Shown here: positions 40,001 to 50,981 of the stretch, piece by piece
How the letters are laid out: the number at the start of each line of letters is the position of its first letter
Position numbering within the stretch: the first letter of the stretch is position 1
Assembly: GCF_000346465.2 (NCBI RefSeq)
Contig: NC_034014.1
Location: forward strand, 16,555,661 to 16,619,660
Reading direction: 5' to 3'
Length of the DNA stretch: 64,000 nucleotides
DNA from: Prunus persica
Lineage: Eukaryota > Streptophyta > Magnoliopsida > Rosales > Rosaceae
Position numbers and translations under genes: made by a program
Notes under the pieces: generated by a model
Told to the model about the DNA's origin: nothing
Database searches by the model: none
Seen by the model: only the letters and a program-made list of their open reading frames with translations

Positions 40001-42110
40001 TTCCTCTTTTGTGCTCACCCACATGTTTGGGCCTAAGTAATGGGCTTGAGTCCCGAGCCTCCCAAGCGACCCGAGACTTCCATTTCTCGGCCCATCAATG
40101 GTCCTCATGTCGATTTATTACCATTCATACCACAACCCACTCAAGCAAGCCCCGGGCATCTTGCGTGGCTTGGGCCCACTTAAGCTTGTAGTGTGGCGTG
40201 TTGCTTAATTGCTTGGCGTGGCATATGTGCAAGCGCATATGACGAACTTTTCCATACCCAAATTGGATTTTTTTTCTCGATAAGGTATTGCATTGGGCCG
40301 AGAATTTATTTGGGTCAAACTGTGAATTTTTTGGGCCTTAACAGGAGTAATTGGAGTAATTGGAGTCATTGGAGTCATTGGTGTAGTTGGAGTTTTACCG
40401 AGCGAGTTGGGATCAAAGTTGAGAATTAGTTGACTGAATTGTTTCAACAAAATTTCCCTCTCTGCTCTGACTGCCTCCAAAACACTTTGCTTTGCCCTGG
40501 CCTCCATCTTTCTGGTTTCCTCTCTCACTGCTTCCATAACACTTCCCTTCAATTTGTCAGCAAATTTTACTCTCTGCTGTCTAGGCAAATTGAAGAATTG
40601 AGTTGGGGAAACCCCAACTCCAATACCTCTGACCCTCCCACCATGCTCAAGGGTTCCCAAAGCCAAGGTTAAAAAATCGTTGCTCCCAGAGACAATCAGA
40701 GTGCCCTCGGAGACTTGTTTTTTCAAATCATCCTAAAAGTGAGAGAGAGAAGGTTAGTGAGTGAACAGATTCTAAAACTGATTAAATTAATAAATTAATA
40801 AAAATATTAACCGACGTGATAAATAGGTTACGACAACGTTTTATTTAACAAACATAAGCAGAAAAATATTTAATACGTCGGCCCAAAACTACTGTCGTTT
40901 TGTGTACATTAAAACATCAGTCAATGAAATAACCATCGTTTATTTGACATTAGAGATAAAAACCCAACCAAAATATTCATTGATCCACAAATAATGTACA
41001 ATCCAATTGCAGAGAAATAAAGAGGGAGAGAGAGAGTGTGTGTGCATGTGAATATGAAGAAAGTTCAAATTTTAATTTAAAAAACCTAACACAGAAACAC
41101 AAAACCGTCGATGTAATTTAATACAAACGTCAGTTTTATAAAAATACTGACATTATATCTTTTTTAAAAGGCGGTAAAGAAAAACTGTCATGGGGTTTCA
41201 TTTATAACGACGGTTAATAAAAAGATCGACATCTGAATGAAAAATTAAACCTCTGTTTACAAGTTTAGAACAGAGTCAATGAGACTTACGATTAATTTTG
41301 CCTTCTCTGCAACCTTTGGATCAGGGATGTTTCCCTGTTTATCTTCTCTTGCCTTCTTCCATAGCAGAGATCGATCGATTTCTTCACCGAGCATGGTTTC
41401 TTCCAATTGATCCTCCAAACCGATGTACCCTTTTCGAGACAACCTATGGTTGTCGTATTTCTCCCTTCTCTGTGACTGCTTAGAATGCACAACCTCAAAA
41501 TCTTTGGATAACCTTGAAGCTACAAAGGCATCCCATTGAGATTTCTCTATGAAGTTATAAAGCCGAGGGGGCTCTTTTAACTTCTCCTTCTCATCTGCGA
41601 ATGGAAGGATAAACTGCCTAGTTAAGGTAGTCTTCAAATCCTTCCTTTTTTTGGCAACAGAAGACAGCACCATCTTCTTGCCCCCTTCCCCAACAACATA
41701 AGCCATTTGAACAGCTTCCCAAATCTGCTCCTTCAGGTCCTTGGGCAATTGAATCCATTTCTTGTCCACAAGAGGGACTTTGGTGCGTGCCAAAACACCA
41801 ATGTAACTCTGCATCTCAATAGCAGCCTTGCCATGTGGTCTGCCGCTTTTATTGTACTCAACCATAGGCTTAATCTTCTGGATTTTCCTCTTCACAACAC
41901 GGCTCATTGTGTTGATACTGCGAGTCGATTTCGTCACTTCATCAAATGTTGTAGAGCTTGGGTCTTTCTCGGAAGATGAAGTAAATCTCATCTTCTTTGC
42001 GGGATTGCTTGGAATAGATTTGGATTCACCCATTTGTGCCTTTGAAACTGCAATGTCCTTTCTTGACCTTTTGACTCTTGAGCCTCCTTACTTTGAGATT
42101 TTGAAACCAT
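37012..42110 (-). pseudogene. CACTA Transposase_24 (TnpA-like) plus Ulp1/C48 protease gene, broken
   Basis: From ATG at 42110, exon 1 (42110-41290, donor GTAAGT) encodes a Transposase_24 (Ptta/En/Spm) domain. It joins in frame to exon 2 (from 40732), giving AKLI-DDLKKQVSEGT and then SGSNDFLTLALGT, a coiled-coil-like helix and a TP-rich tail. A further piece (about 38996-38712) is acidic linker. The 3' exons encode a Ulp1-type cysteine protease: MPTPLLALCQYVKTKL, STVIALYMR, NLVSLVDPGQVSSESG, then GHWVLRIVRP (catalytic His) with YYMDSL (Asp), KNLQGTPKQ (Gln) and VECGYYVMRFM (Cys), and finally ENIDEVRLEWAEFM. Lesions: stops at 38307-38309 and 37370-37372 where Trp is expected, a one-base loss in the run at 38120-38124, a likely frameshift in exon 1 near 42080, and the solo LTR at 39198-40343. 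In related elements the first part binds subterminal repeats; the protease role is unknown. Exon limits other than those given are uncertain. Confidence 0.85.
39198..40343 (-). mobile_element. Solo LTR (1146 bp) nested in the CACTA gene
   Basis: Read on the minus strand the segment starts TGTTAAGGCCC and ends CCTTAAACA, so its ends form a TG...CA inverted pair. It is flanked by the direct repeat GGAG (39194-39197 and 40344-40347; GGAGT if one T is shared). A minus-strand TATA box, CTATAAAAGGGG, lies at 39432-39438, about 905 bases from the start, leaving about 240 bases for R and U5. Unlike the surrounding CACTA DNA, it has none of the CCGTCG/ACGTC motifs. It splits the TP-rich coding tail of the Transposase_24 region: removing it rejoins TPITP to ISP. 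No internal retrotransposon domain remains. The family was not identified, and the several ORFs across it are not taken as genes. Confidence 0.85.
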
Positions 42111-43296
42111 GTTTAGAGGGAAATAAACACTGCAAGGAAAACAATGACGATTAGGTAAAATACAAACGTAAAATGAAAGTTCAGACGACGGCAAAACAAA
42201 AGAATTGTCGTGCTAATCCATAGAAACGTGGATGTGCTAATACGACGTGGTCATTAACTTAACACGACGGTAATTAAATAAAACAGTCGTCGTATTATAA
42301 GTTAATAAATAAAAAAACCGCCCAGTTTTCTCTCTCCCACATTCGTTTCAAATCATACGACAGTTTTCTCTTCAAACGTCGTATTTATTAACACACCACG
42401 TCGATTAGTATGAACAGTTGTGCTATTGAAATAGCACGAATTTAATTACCGTCGTGGTGTGTCAACAAAAACATCAAATTCGAGAAAAATTCGTCGTCTT
42501 CACATGACCTGTGAGTGATAACAGTGAAAGGTTTGGCAATTTCAAACCACCTTCTTGTCTCAAACATCAGTGGGACTTGTTCTTTTTATAAAATAAAAAA
42601 AACTTCAACTGATAAGGAAAGTAAATTTAAAAAAAAGGACTGAGAAAGTTTTCAAACCTTTGGCTTGCAAAGAAAGTTTTCATCGGAATCAAATTTTGGG
42701 GACGAAGACAAGGAATAACGTAAAAGTTGAGAATCAGAAACGCAGCTTTTCGGACATAAGAGGGAAACTGAGAGAAAACTGAAATTTTAGAGAGAATGTA
42801 AAAGTTTAGGTCAGGTGACCAAAAAGTTTATATATGGTCCCAATGATAAATACAACGACAGTAGTCATGAAAACAGCCCTAGTAAGTATTTATTACGACA
42901 TTAAAATAACATCAAACGACGTGGTTAGTAAAAAAGCTTTTTGACTTTTTGTATTCCGAAAACGACGTGGTTAGTTGGTTGCTACACGACGAAAGTTTAC
43001 TTTTGAATACGTGAAATTACAAGTTACCACGTCATTTTTTTATATGGACCGACGTTGTTTGTCAAAACCTTGTTGCCTGTATATTAATGACCGACGTTGT
43101 TTGTATTTTAATACGTCTTCCGTGTTTCACGAACCGACATTGATTCCTTCTGTTAAACATCGTTAGGGTTTATATAACCAACGTGGATATGAAAATTTTT
43201 TTATAAATTGAGTTTTTTTCCACGATTTCTTTCAGTTTCAATTTTCAATTAGGGTTTCAGTATCAGTCTCACCTCTTAGGAGGCAATTGTTTGGAT

Positions 43297-43613
43297 GTTG
43301 GTGTGTGTGTATGTTTGTGTATCTGATTCACAAACATACACACATCACCAACGTTCAAAAAAAAATTTCTCTGAATGAATATATGTGGCTACCGTCGTCA
43401 AAATTTTAGAAGGCAATTGTTTGGATGTTGATGTGTGTGTGCGTTTATGTATCTGAAGGACACAAACACACACACATCATCAACTTCCAAAAAATTGTCT
43501 GTCTGACTTCAAATTTGAGGTTGCCGTCGCCAAATTTTAGAGGCAAATTTTTGGATGTTGATGTGTTTGTGCCTTTGTGTATCTCAAAGACACAAAGACA
43601 CAAACATCATCAA
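43297..43613. repeat. Three tandem 130-bp units, each with a foldback
   Basis: Foldbacks lie at 43297-43352, 43427-43484 and 43557-43613, spaced 130 bases. Each has a left arm of the type GTTGATGTGTGTGTGCG and a right arm of the type CACACACACATCATCAAC around a loop of about 8-9 bases. In the first, arms of 23-24 bases pair with one bulge. The units also share AGGCAATTGTTTGGATG before the foldback and CAAATTTTAG after it. The arms keep pairing although the sequence differs between units. A role in transcription or RNA structure is possible but not shown. Confidence 0.8.
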
Positions 43614-43722
43614 TTTCTGAAATATTGTCTTTCTGTGGTCCGATTATGACGAGGAACAGAGTTCCATATGGAAAGATTTCGAAACTCTTGGGATCTCAGG
43701 AAAAATATGATTTTGTCGGAAA

Positions 43723-44094
43723 TTTTCTATATAAACCATTGTGGTTATTCTCAATTCTTGTCATTAAGTTCATCTACCGACATAGGACACAAAAATATAA
43801 GAAATAAATAATAACAAAAAATTACAATTATGACGACGGTTTAGATATAAGTTGAGACGTATAAATTAAATAAATACGACAGTCTCAGAAAATTGATTAT
43901 GTTGGCGGTTTTCTATATAAACCATCATGGTTATTCTCAATTATTGTCATTAAGTTGGTCTACCGTCATAGGATACCAAAGTCCAATAAATAAATAGTAA
44001 AAAAATTAAATTAATAAGACGACAGTTTATATATAAGGGTTGACGTATAAAGTTAATAAATATGACAGTAATTTTAACTTTACGACGTGTTAAA
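43723..44094. repeat. 186-bp tandem duplication within CACTA
   Basis: Copies at 43723-43908 and 43909-about 44094 both start TTTTCTATATAAACCAT and both contain GGTTATTCTCAATT and ATTGTCATTAAGTT. They differ by scattered bases and small indels. They lie upstream of the Transposase_24/Ulp1 gene. Confidence 0.75.
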
Positions 44095-44587
44095 TTTTAT
44101 TATACAAAGTTAATTGAACAAACCAACGTGGTTAGTGTTAAAGATACCGTCGTAGTACGCTTCAAGAAATAAGTCGATAAATTTATCTTTACCGTCATTA
44201 TACATGCATTTAATACGGCGGTAGTTTGTAATTTACCGCTATGGATTGTTTTGAAATTATACAGTGCCGGATACAAAAACTTGGTCGTGTTTATTACGGA
44301 ATAAAAACGGCGGCTATTTTTTAACACCGTCATCTTTACTTTCTACGTCCGTGGATTCTATCTTATGCCGTTGTTTGTGGGCTCCGAGTTTACTTTGAGG
44401 AAAAACTTTTTCAATAAGATGTCACCATTTTAATTAGGTGTGTCGTTTTTTAAAAACACCAATTGGAATCTCCATTTTTTAGATGTTTAAGTTAATCATA
44501 AACGGCGGTGTTATAAAACCGTCGTCTTTTCAAACACAATGACGGTTTTCCGTCAAACCGTAGTTTTTTTGGGGTCGTCATCTTCAG

Positions 44588-44601
44588 TTTTGTTAGTAGT
44601 G
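44588..44601 (-). repeat. CACTA terminal inverted repeat, right
   Basis: TTTTGTTAGTAGTG on the plus strand reads CACTACTAACAAAA inward, matching the left end. The target duplication ATT follows at 44602-44604, and then satellite sequence resumes mid-monomer with GGATTTCACTC. Confidence 0.93.
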
Positions 44602-47600
44602 ATTGGATTTCACTCAAAACTGACCAAATAACTCTTCGCACCATATTATGAGGTTGACCAAATTTTGGGCTCAACCCGATATCGATTGGCCGATGGAATT
44701 GGACAATTCAAGTTCGTACGAAGTTTGTTCCGTAAATGGAGTGGTTGGTGTATTGCATAGTTTTGGTGAATGGATTTCACTCAAAACTCACCAAATGACT
44801 CCTCCCACCATATTATGAGGTTGACCAAGTTTTGGGCTCACTCCGATATCGATTGGCCAATGAAATTGAACAATTTAAGTTTGTATGAAGTTCGTTCCGT
44901 AAATACAATGTTTGGTGTATTGCATAGTTTTGGGGATTGAATTTCACTCAAAACTCACCTAATAACTCCTCCCCCCATATTATGATGTTGACCAAGCTTT
45001 GGGATTAATCTGATATCGGTTGGCCAATGAAATTAGACAATTCAAGTTCGTACGAACCTCGTTCCGCAAATAGAGTGGTTGGTGTATTGCATAGTTTTAG
45101 CCACTGTGTTTCTTTCAAAACTCACCAAATGACTCCTCCCACCATATTATGAGGTTGACCAAGTTTTGGGCACAATCCGAAATCGATTGGCCAATGAAAT
45201 TGTACAATTCAAGTTCGTACAAAGTTCGTTCCATAAATGAAGTGGTTGGTGTATTGCATAGTTTTGGTGGTTGGATTTCACTCAAAACTCACCAAATGAC
45301 TCCTTCCACCTTATTATGATGTTGACCAACTTTTGGGCTCAATCCGATATCGATTGGCCAATAAAATTGGACAATTCAAGTTCGTACGAAGTTCGTTCCG
45401 TAAATGGAGTGGTTGGTGTATTGCATAGTTTTAGCCATTGAATTTCACTCAAAACTCACCAAATGACTCCTCCCACCACATTATGAGGTTGACCAAGTTT
45501 TGGGCTCAATCGGATATCGATTGGCCAATGAAATTGGACAATTAAAGTTCATACGAAGTTCGTTCCATAAATGTCATGGCTGGTGTATTGCATAGTTTTG
45601 GTGATTGGAGTTCACTCAAAAATCACCAAATGACTCCTCCCACCTTATTATGTTGTTGTCCAAGTTTTGGGCTCAATCCGATATCGATTGGCCAATGAAG
45701 TTGGAAAATTCAAGTTCATTGGAAGTTCGTTCCATAAATGGAGTGGTTGGTGTATTCCATAGTTTTGGTACTGGATTTCACTCAAAACTCACCGAATGAC
45801 TCCTCCTACCTTATTATGGTGTTGACCAAGTGTTGGGCTCAATCCGATATCGATTGGCCAATGAAATCGGACAATTGAAGTTCGCTGGAAGTTCGTTCCA
45901 CAAATGGAGTGTTTGGTGTATTCCATAGTTTTGGTAATTGGATTTCACTCAAAACTCACCAAATGACTCCTCCCACCATATTATGACGTTGCCCAAGTTT
46001 TGAGCTCAATCCGATATCGATTGGCCAATGAAATTGGACAATTCAAGTTCAACGAAGTTCGTTCTGTAAATGGAGTGATTGGTGTATTGCATAGTTTTAG
46101 CCATTAGATTTCACTCAAAACTCAACTAATGAATCCTCCCACCATATTCTGATGTTGACCAAGTTTTGGGCTCAATCCGATATCGATAGGCCAATGAAAA
46201 TTGGAAATTCAAGTTCGTATGAAGTTCGTTTCGTACATGGAGTGGTTGGTGTACTGCATAGTTTTAGCCATTGGATTTCCCTCAAAACTCACCTAATGAC
46301 TCCTCCAACCATATTATGATGTTGACCAAGCTTTGGGCTTAATCCGATAACGATTGGCCAATAAAATTAGACAATTCAAGTTCGTACAAACCTCGTTCCG
46401 TAAATGGAGTGGTTGGGGTATTGCATAGTTTTAGGCAATGTATTTCACTCAAAACTCACCAAATGACTCCTCCCACCATATTATGAGGTTGACCAAGTTT
46501 TGGGCTCAATCCATATCAATTGGTGAATGAAATTAGACAATTCCAGTTCTGCGAAGTTCGTTCTGTAAATGGAGTGGTTGTGTATTGCATAGTTTTAGGC
46601 ACTGAATTTCACCCAAAACTCACCTAATGACTCCTCCAACAATATTACGATGTTGACCAAGCTTTGGGCTTAATCCGATATCGATTGGCCAATGAAAATG
46701 GACAATTCAAGTTCGTATGAACCTCGTTCCATAAATGGAGTGGTTGGGGGATTGCATAGTTTTAGCCATTGTATTTCATTCGAAACTCACCAAATCACTC
46801 CTCCCACCATATTGCGAGGTTGACCAAGTTTTGGGCTCAATATGATATCGATTGGCCAATGAAATTGTACAATTCAAATTTGTACGAAGTTTGTTCCGTA
46901 AATGGACTGGTTGGTGTATTGCATAGTTTTGGAGATTGAATTTCACTCAAAACTTACCAAATGACTCCTCCCACCTTATTATGATGTTGACCAAGTTTTG
47001 GACTCAATCCAATATCGATTGGCCCATGATATTGGACAATCGAAGTTGTACGAACCTCGTTCCGTAAATGGAGTGGTTGGGGAATTGCGTAGTTTTAGCC
47101 ATTGTATTTCACTCAAAAATCACCAAATGACTCCTCCCACCACATTATGAGGTTGACCAAGTTTGGGGCTCAATCCGATATCGATTGGCCAATGAAATTT
47201 GACAATTCAAGTTTGTACGTATCTCGTTTCGAAAATAGAGTGGTTGGTGTATTGCATAGTGTTAGACATTGAATTTCACTCAAAACTCACCAAACGACTC
47301 CTCCCACCATATTATGAGGTTGACCAAGTTTTGGGCACAATCCGATATTGATTGGCCAATGAAATTGTGCAATTCAAGTTCGTACAATTTGTTCCATAAA
47401 TGGAGTGGTTGGCGTATTGCATAGTTTTGGTGATTTGATTTCGTTCAAAACTCACCAAATGACTCCTCCCACCTTATTACGATGTTGACCAAGTTTTGGG
47501 CTCAATCCGATATCTATAGGCCAATCAAATTTCACAATTCAAGTTCGTACGAAGTTCGTTTCGTAAATGGAGTGGTTGGTGTATTGCTTTGTTTTAGAGA

Positions 47601-50600
47601 TTGGATTTCACTCAAAACTCAACAAATGACTCCTCCAACAATATTTTGAGGTTAACCAAGTTTTAGGCTCAATCCAATATCGATTGGCTAATGAAATTGG
47701 ACAATTCAAGTTCTACGAAGTTCGTTCTGTAAATGGAGTGGTTGGGGTATTACATAGTTTTAGCCATTAGATTTCACTCAAAACTTACCAAATGACTCCT
47801 CCCACCATATTATGATGTTGACCAAGTTTTGGGCTCAATCCGATATCGATTGGCCAATGAAATTGGAAAATTCAACTTCGTACGAAGTTCGTTCCGTAAA
47901 TGTTGTGGTTGTTGTATTGCATAGTTTTGGTGATTGGATTTCACTCAAAACTCACAAATAAATCCTCCCGACTTATTATGTTGTTGACCAAGTTTTGGAC
48001 TCAATCCGATATCGATAGGCCAATGAAATTTGACAATTTAATTTCGTACAAAGTTCGTTTCGTAAATGGAGTGGTTGGTGTACTGCATAGTTTTAGCAAT
48101 TGAATTTCACCCAGACCTGACCAAATGACTCCTCCCACATATTATGATGTTGACCACGTTTTGGGCTTAATCTGATATTGATTGGCCAATGAAATTGGAC
48201 AATTCAAGTTCTACGAAGTTCGTTCTGTAAATGGGGTGGTTGGTGTATTGCATAGTTTTATCCATTCGATTTAGTCAAAACTCACCAAATGACTCCTCCC
48301 ACCATATTATGATGTTGACCAAGTTTTGGGCTCAATCGGATATCGATTAGCCAATGAAATTGGACAATTCAAGTTCGTATGAAGTTTGTTCCGTAAATGG
48401 AGTGGTTGGTGTATTGCATAGTTTTGGTGATTGGATTTCACTCCAAACTCACCAAAAGTCTCCTCCCACCATATTATGATGTTTACCAAGTTTTGGGCTC
48501 AATCCAATATCGATTGGAAAATGAAATTTGACAATTCAAGTTCGTATGAAGTTCGCTCCATAAACGGAGTGGTGGTGTTTTGCATAGTTTTATCCATTGG
48601 ATTTCACTCAAACCTCACCAAATGACTCCACCCCCCATATTATGATGTCGACCAAGTTTTGAGCTCAATCCGATATTTATTGGCCAATGAAATTGGACAA
48701 TTCAAGTTCGTACGAAGTTCGTTCAGTAAATAGAGTGGTTGGTGTATTGCATAGTTTTAGCCATTGGATTTGACCCCAAACTCAACAAACGACTCCCCCC
48801 ACCATATTACGATGTTGACCAAGTTTTGGGCTCAGTCCAATATAGATTGGCCAATGAAATTGGACAATTCAAGTTCGTACGAAGCTCGTTTCGTAAATGG
48901 AGTGGTTGGTGTATTGCATAGTTTTGGTGATTGGATTTCACTCAAAACTCACCAAAGGACTCCTCCCACCATATTATGATGTTGACCAAGCTTTGGGCTT
49001 AATCCGATATCGATTGGGCAATGAAATTGGACAATTCAAGTTCATATGATGTTCGTTCCGTAAATGTAGTTGTTGGTGTAGTGCATAGTTTTGGTGATTG
49101 GATTTCACTCAAAACTCACCAGATGACTCCTCCCGCCATATTACGTTGTTTCCCAAGTTTTGGGCTAAATCCCATATCGATTGAATTTCGCTCAAAACTC
49201 ACCAAATGACTCATCCCACCATATTATGTTGTTTCCCAAGTTTTGGGCTCAATCCCATATCGATTGGCCAATGAAATTTGACAATTCAAGTTCATACGAA
49301 GTTCGTTTCGTAAATGGAGTGGTTGATGTATTGCATAGTTTTAGCCATTGGATTTCACTCAAAACTCACCTAACGACGCCTCCCGCCATATTATGATATT
49401 GACCAAGTTTTGGGCTCAATCTGATATCGATTGCCCAATGAAATTCGACAATTCTTGTTCGTACGAAGCTCGTTTCATAAATAGAGTAGTTGGTGCATTG
49501 CATAGTTTTGGGGATTGAATTTTACTCAAAACTTACCGAATGACTCCTCCCATCATATTATGCTGTTGACAAAGTTTTGGGCTCAATCCGATTACGATTG
49601 GCCAATGAAATTGTACAATTCAAGTTCGTACGAAGCTCGTTCATTAAATGGAGTGGTTGGTGTATTGCATAGTTTTTGCCATTGGATTTCACTCAAAAGT
49701 CACCAAATGACTCCTCCCACCATATTATGATGTTGACCAAGTTTTGGGCTCAATCCGATATCGATTGGACAATTCAAGTTCGTTGGAAGTTCGTTCCATA
49801 AATGTAGTGGTTGGTGTATTGCATACTTTTGGTGATTGGATTTTACTCAAAACTCACCAAATGGCTCGTCCCACCTTGTTATGATGTTGACCAAGTTTTG
49901 GGCTCAATCCGATATCGATTGGCCGATGAAATTGGGCAGTTCAAGTTCGTACAAAGTTCGTTCTGTAAATGTCGTGGTTAGTGTGTTGCATAGTTTTGGT
50001 GATTGGATTTCACTCAACACTCACCAAATTACTATTCCCACCTTATTATGATGTTGACCAAGTTTTCGGCGCAATCCGATATCGATTGGCCAATGAAATT
50101 GGACAATTCAAGTTCGTTCGAAGTTCGTTCCGTAAATAAAGTGGTTGGTGTATTGCATAGTTTCAGCGATTGGATTTACTCAAAATTCCCCAAATGAATC
50201 CTCCCACAATATTTTGATGTTGCCCAAGTTTTGGGCTCGTTTCGATATGGATTGTCTAATGAAATTTGACAATTCAAGTTCATACGAAGTTCTTTTCATA
50301 AATGGAGTGGCTGGTGTATTGCATAGTTTTAGCCATTGGATTTCACTCAAAACTCACCTAATGACTCCTCCCGCCATACTATGATGTTGACCAAGTTTTG
50401 GGCTCAATCCGATACCGATTGGCCAATGAAATTGGACAATTCAAGTTCGTACGAAGCTCGTTCCGTAAATAGAGTGGTTAGTGTATTGCATAGTTTTAGC
50501 CATTGGATTTCACTCAAAACTCAACAAATGACTGCTCCCACCATATTATGTTGTTGACTAAGTTTTGGACTTAATCCGATATCGATTGGCCAATGAAATT

Positions 50601-50981
50601 GGACAATTCAAGTTTGCACAATGCTCGTTTTGTAAATGGAGTGGTTGGTGTATTGCATAGTTTTAGCCATTGGATTTCACTCAAAACTCAACAAATGACT
50701 CCTCCCACCATATTATGTTGTTGACTAAGTTTTGGACTCAATTCAATATCGATTGGCCAATGAAATTGGACAATTCAAGTTCGCACAATGCTCGTTCCGT
50801 AAATGGAGTGGTTGGTTTATTACATAGTTTAGCCATTGGATTTCACTCAAAACTCACCAAATGACTACTCCCACCATATTATGAGGTTGACCAAGTTTTG
50901 GGCTCAATAATTCATGTTCTACGAAGTTTGTTCTGTAAATGCAGTGGTTTGTGTATTGCATAGTTTTAGCCATTGGATTTC
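44602..50981. repeat. 167-bp satellite array, subfamily B (right block)
   Basis: The satellite continues after the CACTA element for about 38 monomers of subfamily B. Monomers at about 48307-48625 share the variants CCAAAAGTC and GTTTACCAAGTTTTGGG and the shortened GGAGTGGTGGTGTTTTGCAT with those at about 28595-28913. This shows both sides are one array split by the insertion. A monomer near 49130-49190 is truncated, and 50530-50860 holds adjacent near-identical monomers (GTTGTTGACTAAGTTTTGG). The array ends abruptly inside a monomer after CCATTGGATTTC, where unrelated sequence begins. No genes are supported. Confidence 0.95.

Larger units (their letters stand above)
42111..44587. other. CACTA right subterminal region and promoter side
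   Basis: No protein gene is seen. This is the upstream side of the Transposase_24/Ulp1 gene and should contain its promoter and leader on the minus strand. It is dense in CCGTCG, GACGACGG, ACGTGG and CGGCGG motifs up to the right end, most tightly at 44100-44560. It also holds the foldback units and the 186-bp duplication listed separately. The 40740-41256 intron of the same gene carries the same motifs. Confidence 0.65.
29549..44601 (-). mobile_element. CACTA (En/Spm) transposon, 15,053 bp
   Basis: The element starts CACTACTACAAAAA and ends TTTTGTTAGTAGTG, imperfect terminal inverted repeats with the CACTA signature. It is flanked by a 3-bp target duplication ATT (29546-29548 and 44602-44604), as CACTA elements make. 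Deleting it restores a regular satellite monomer across TAGTCATT-GGATTTCACTC. Inside are two minus-strand genes: Transposase_24/Ulp1 (42110-37012) and TNP2 (34198-31247). Non-coding parts, including introns, are crowded with short CCGTCGT, GACGACGG and ACGTC motifs in both orientations, the usual kind of TnpA-binding subterminal repeat. Both genes are broken, so the copy is not autonomous. It also holds a nested solo LTR and three internal tandem duplications. Confidence 0.95.

Noticed and set aside
39345..40200. Plus- and minus-strand ORFs of 67-111 codons
   Set aside because: They lie within the nested solo LTR and have no recognisable domain.
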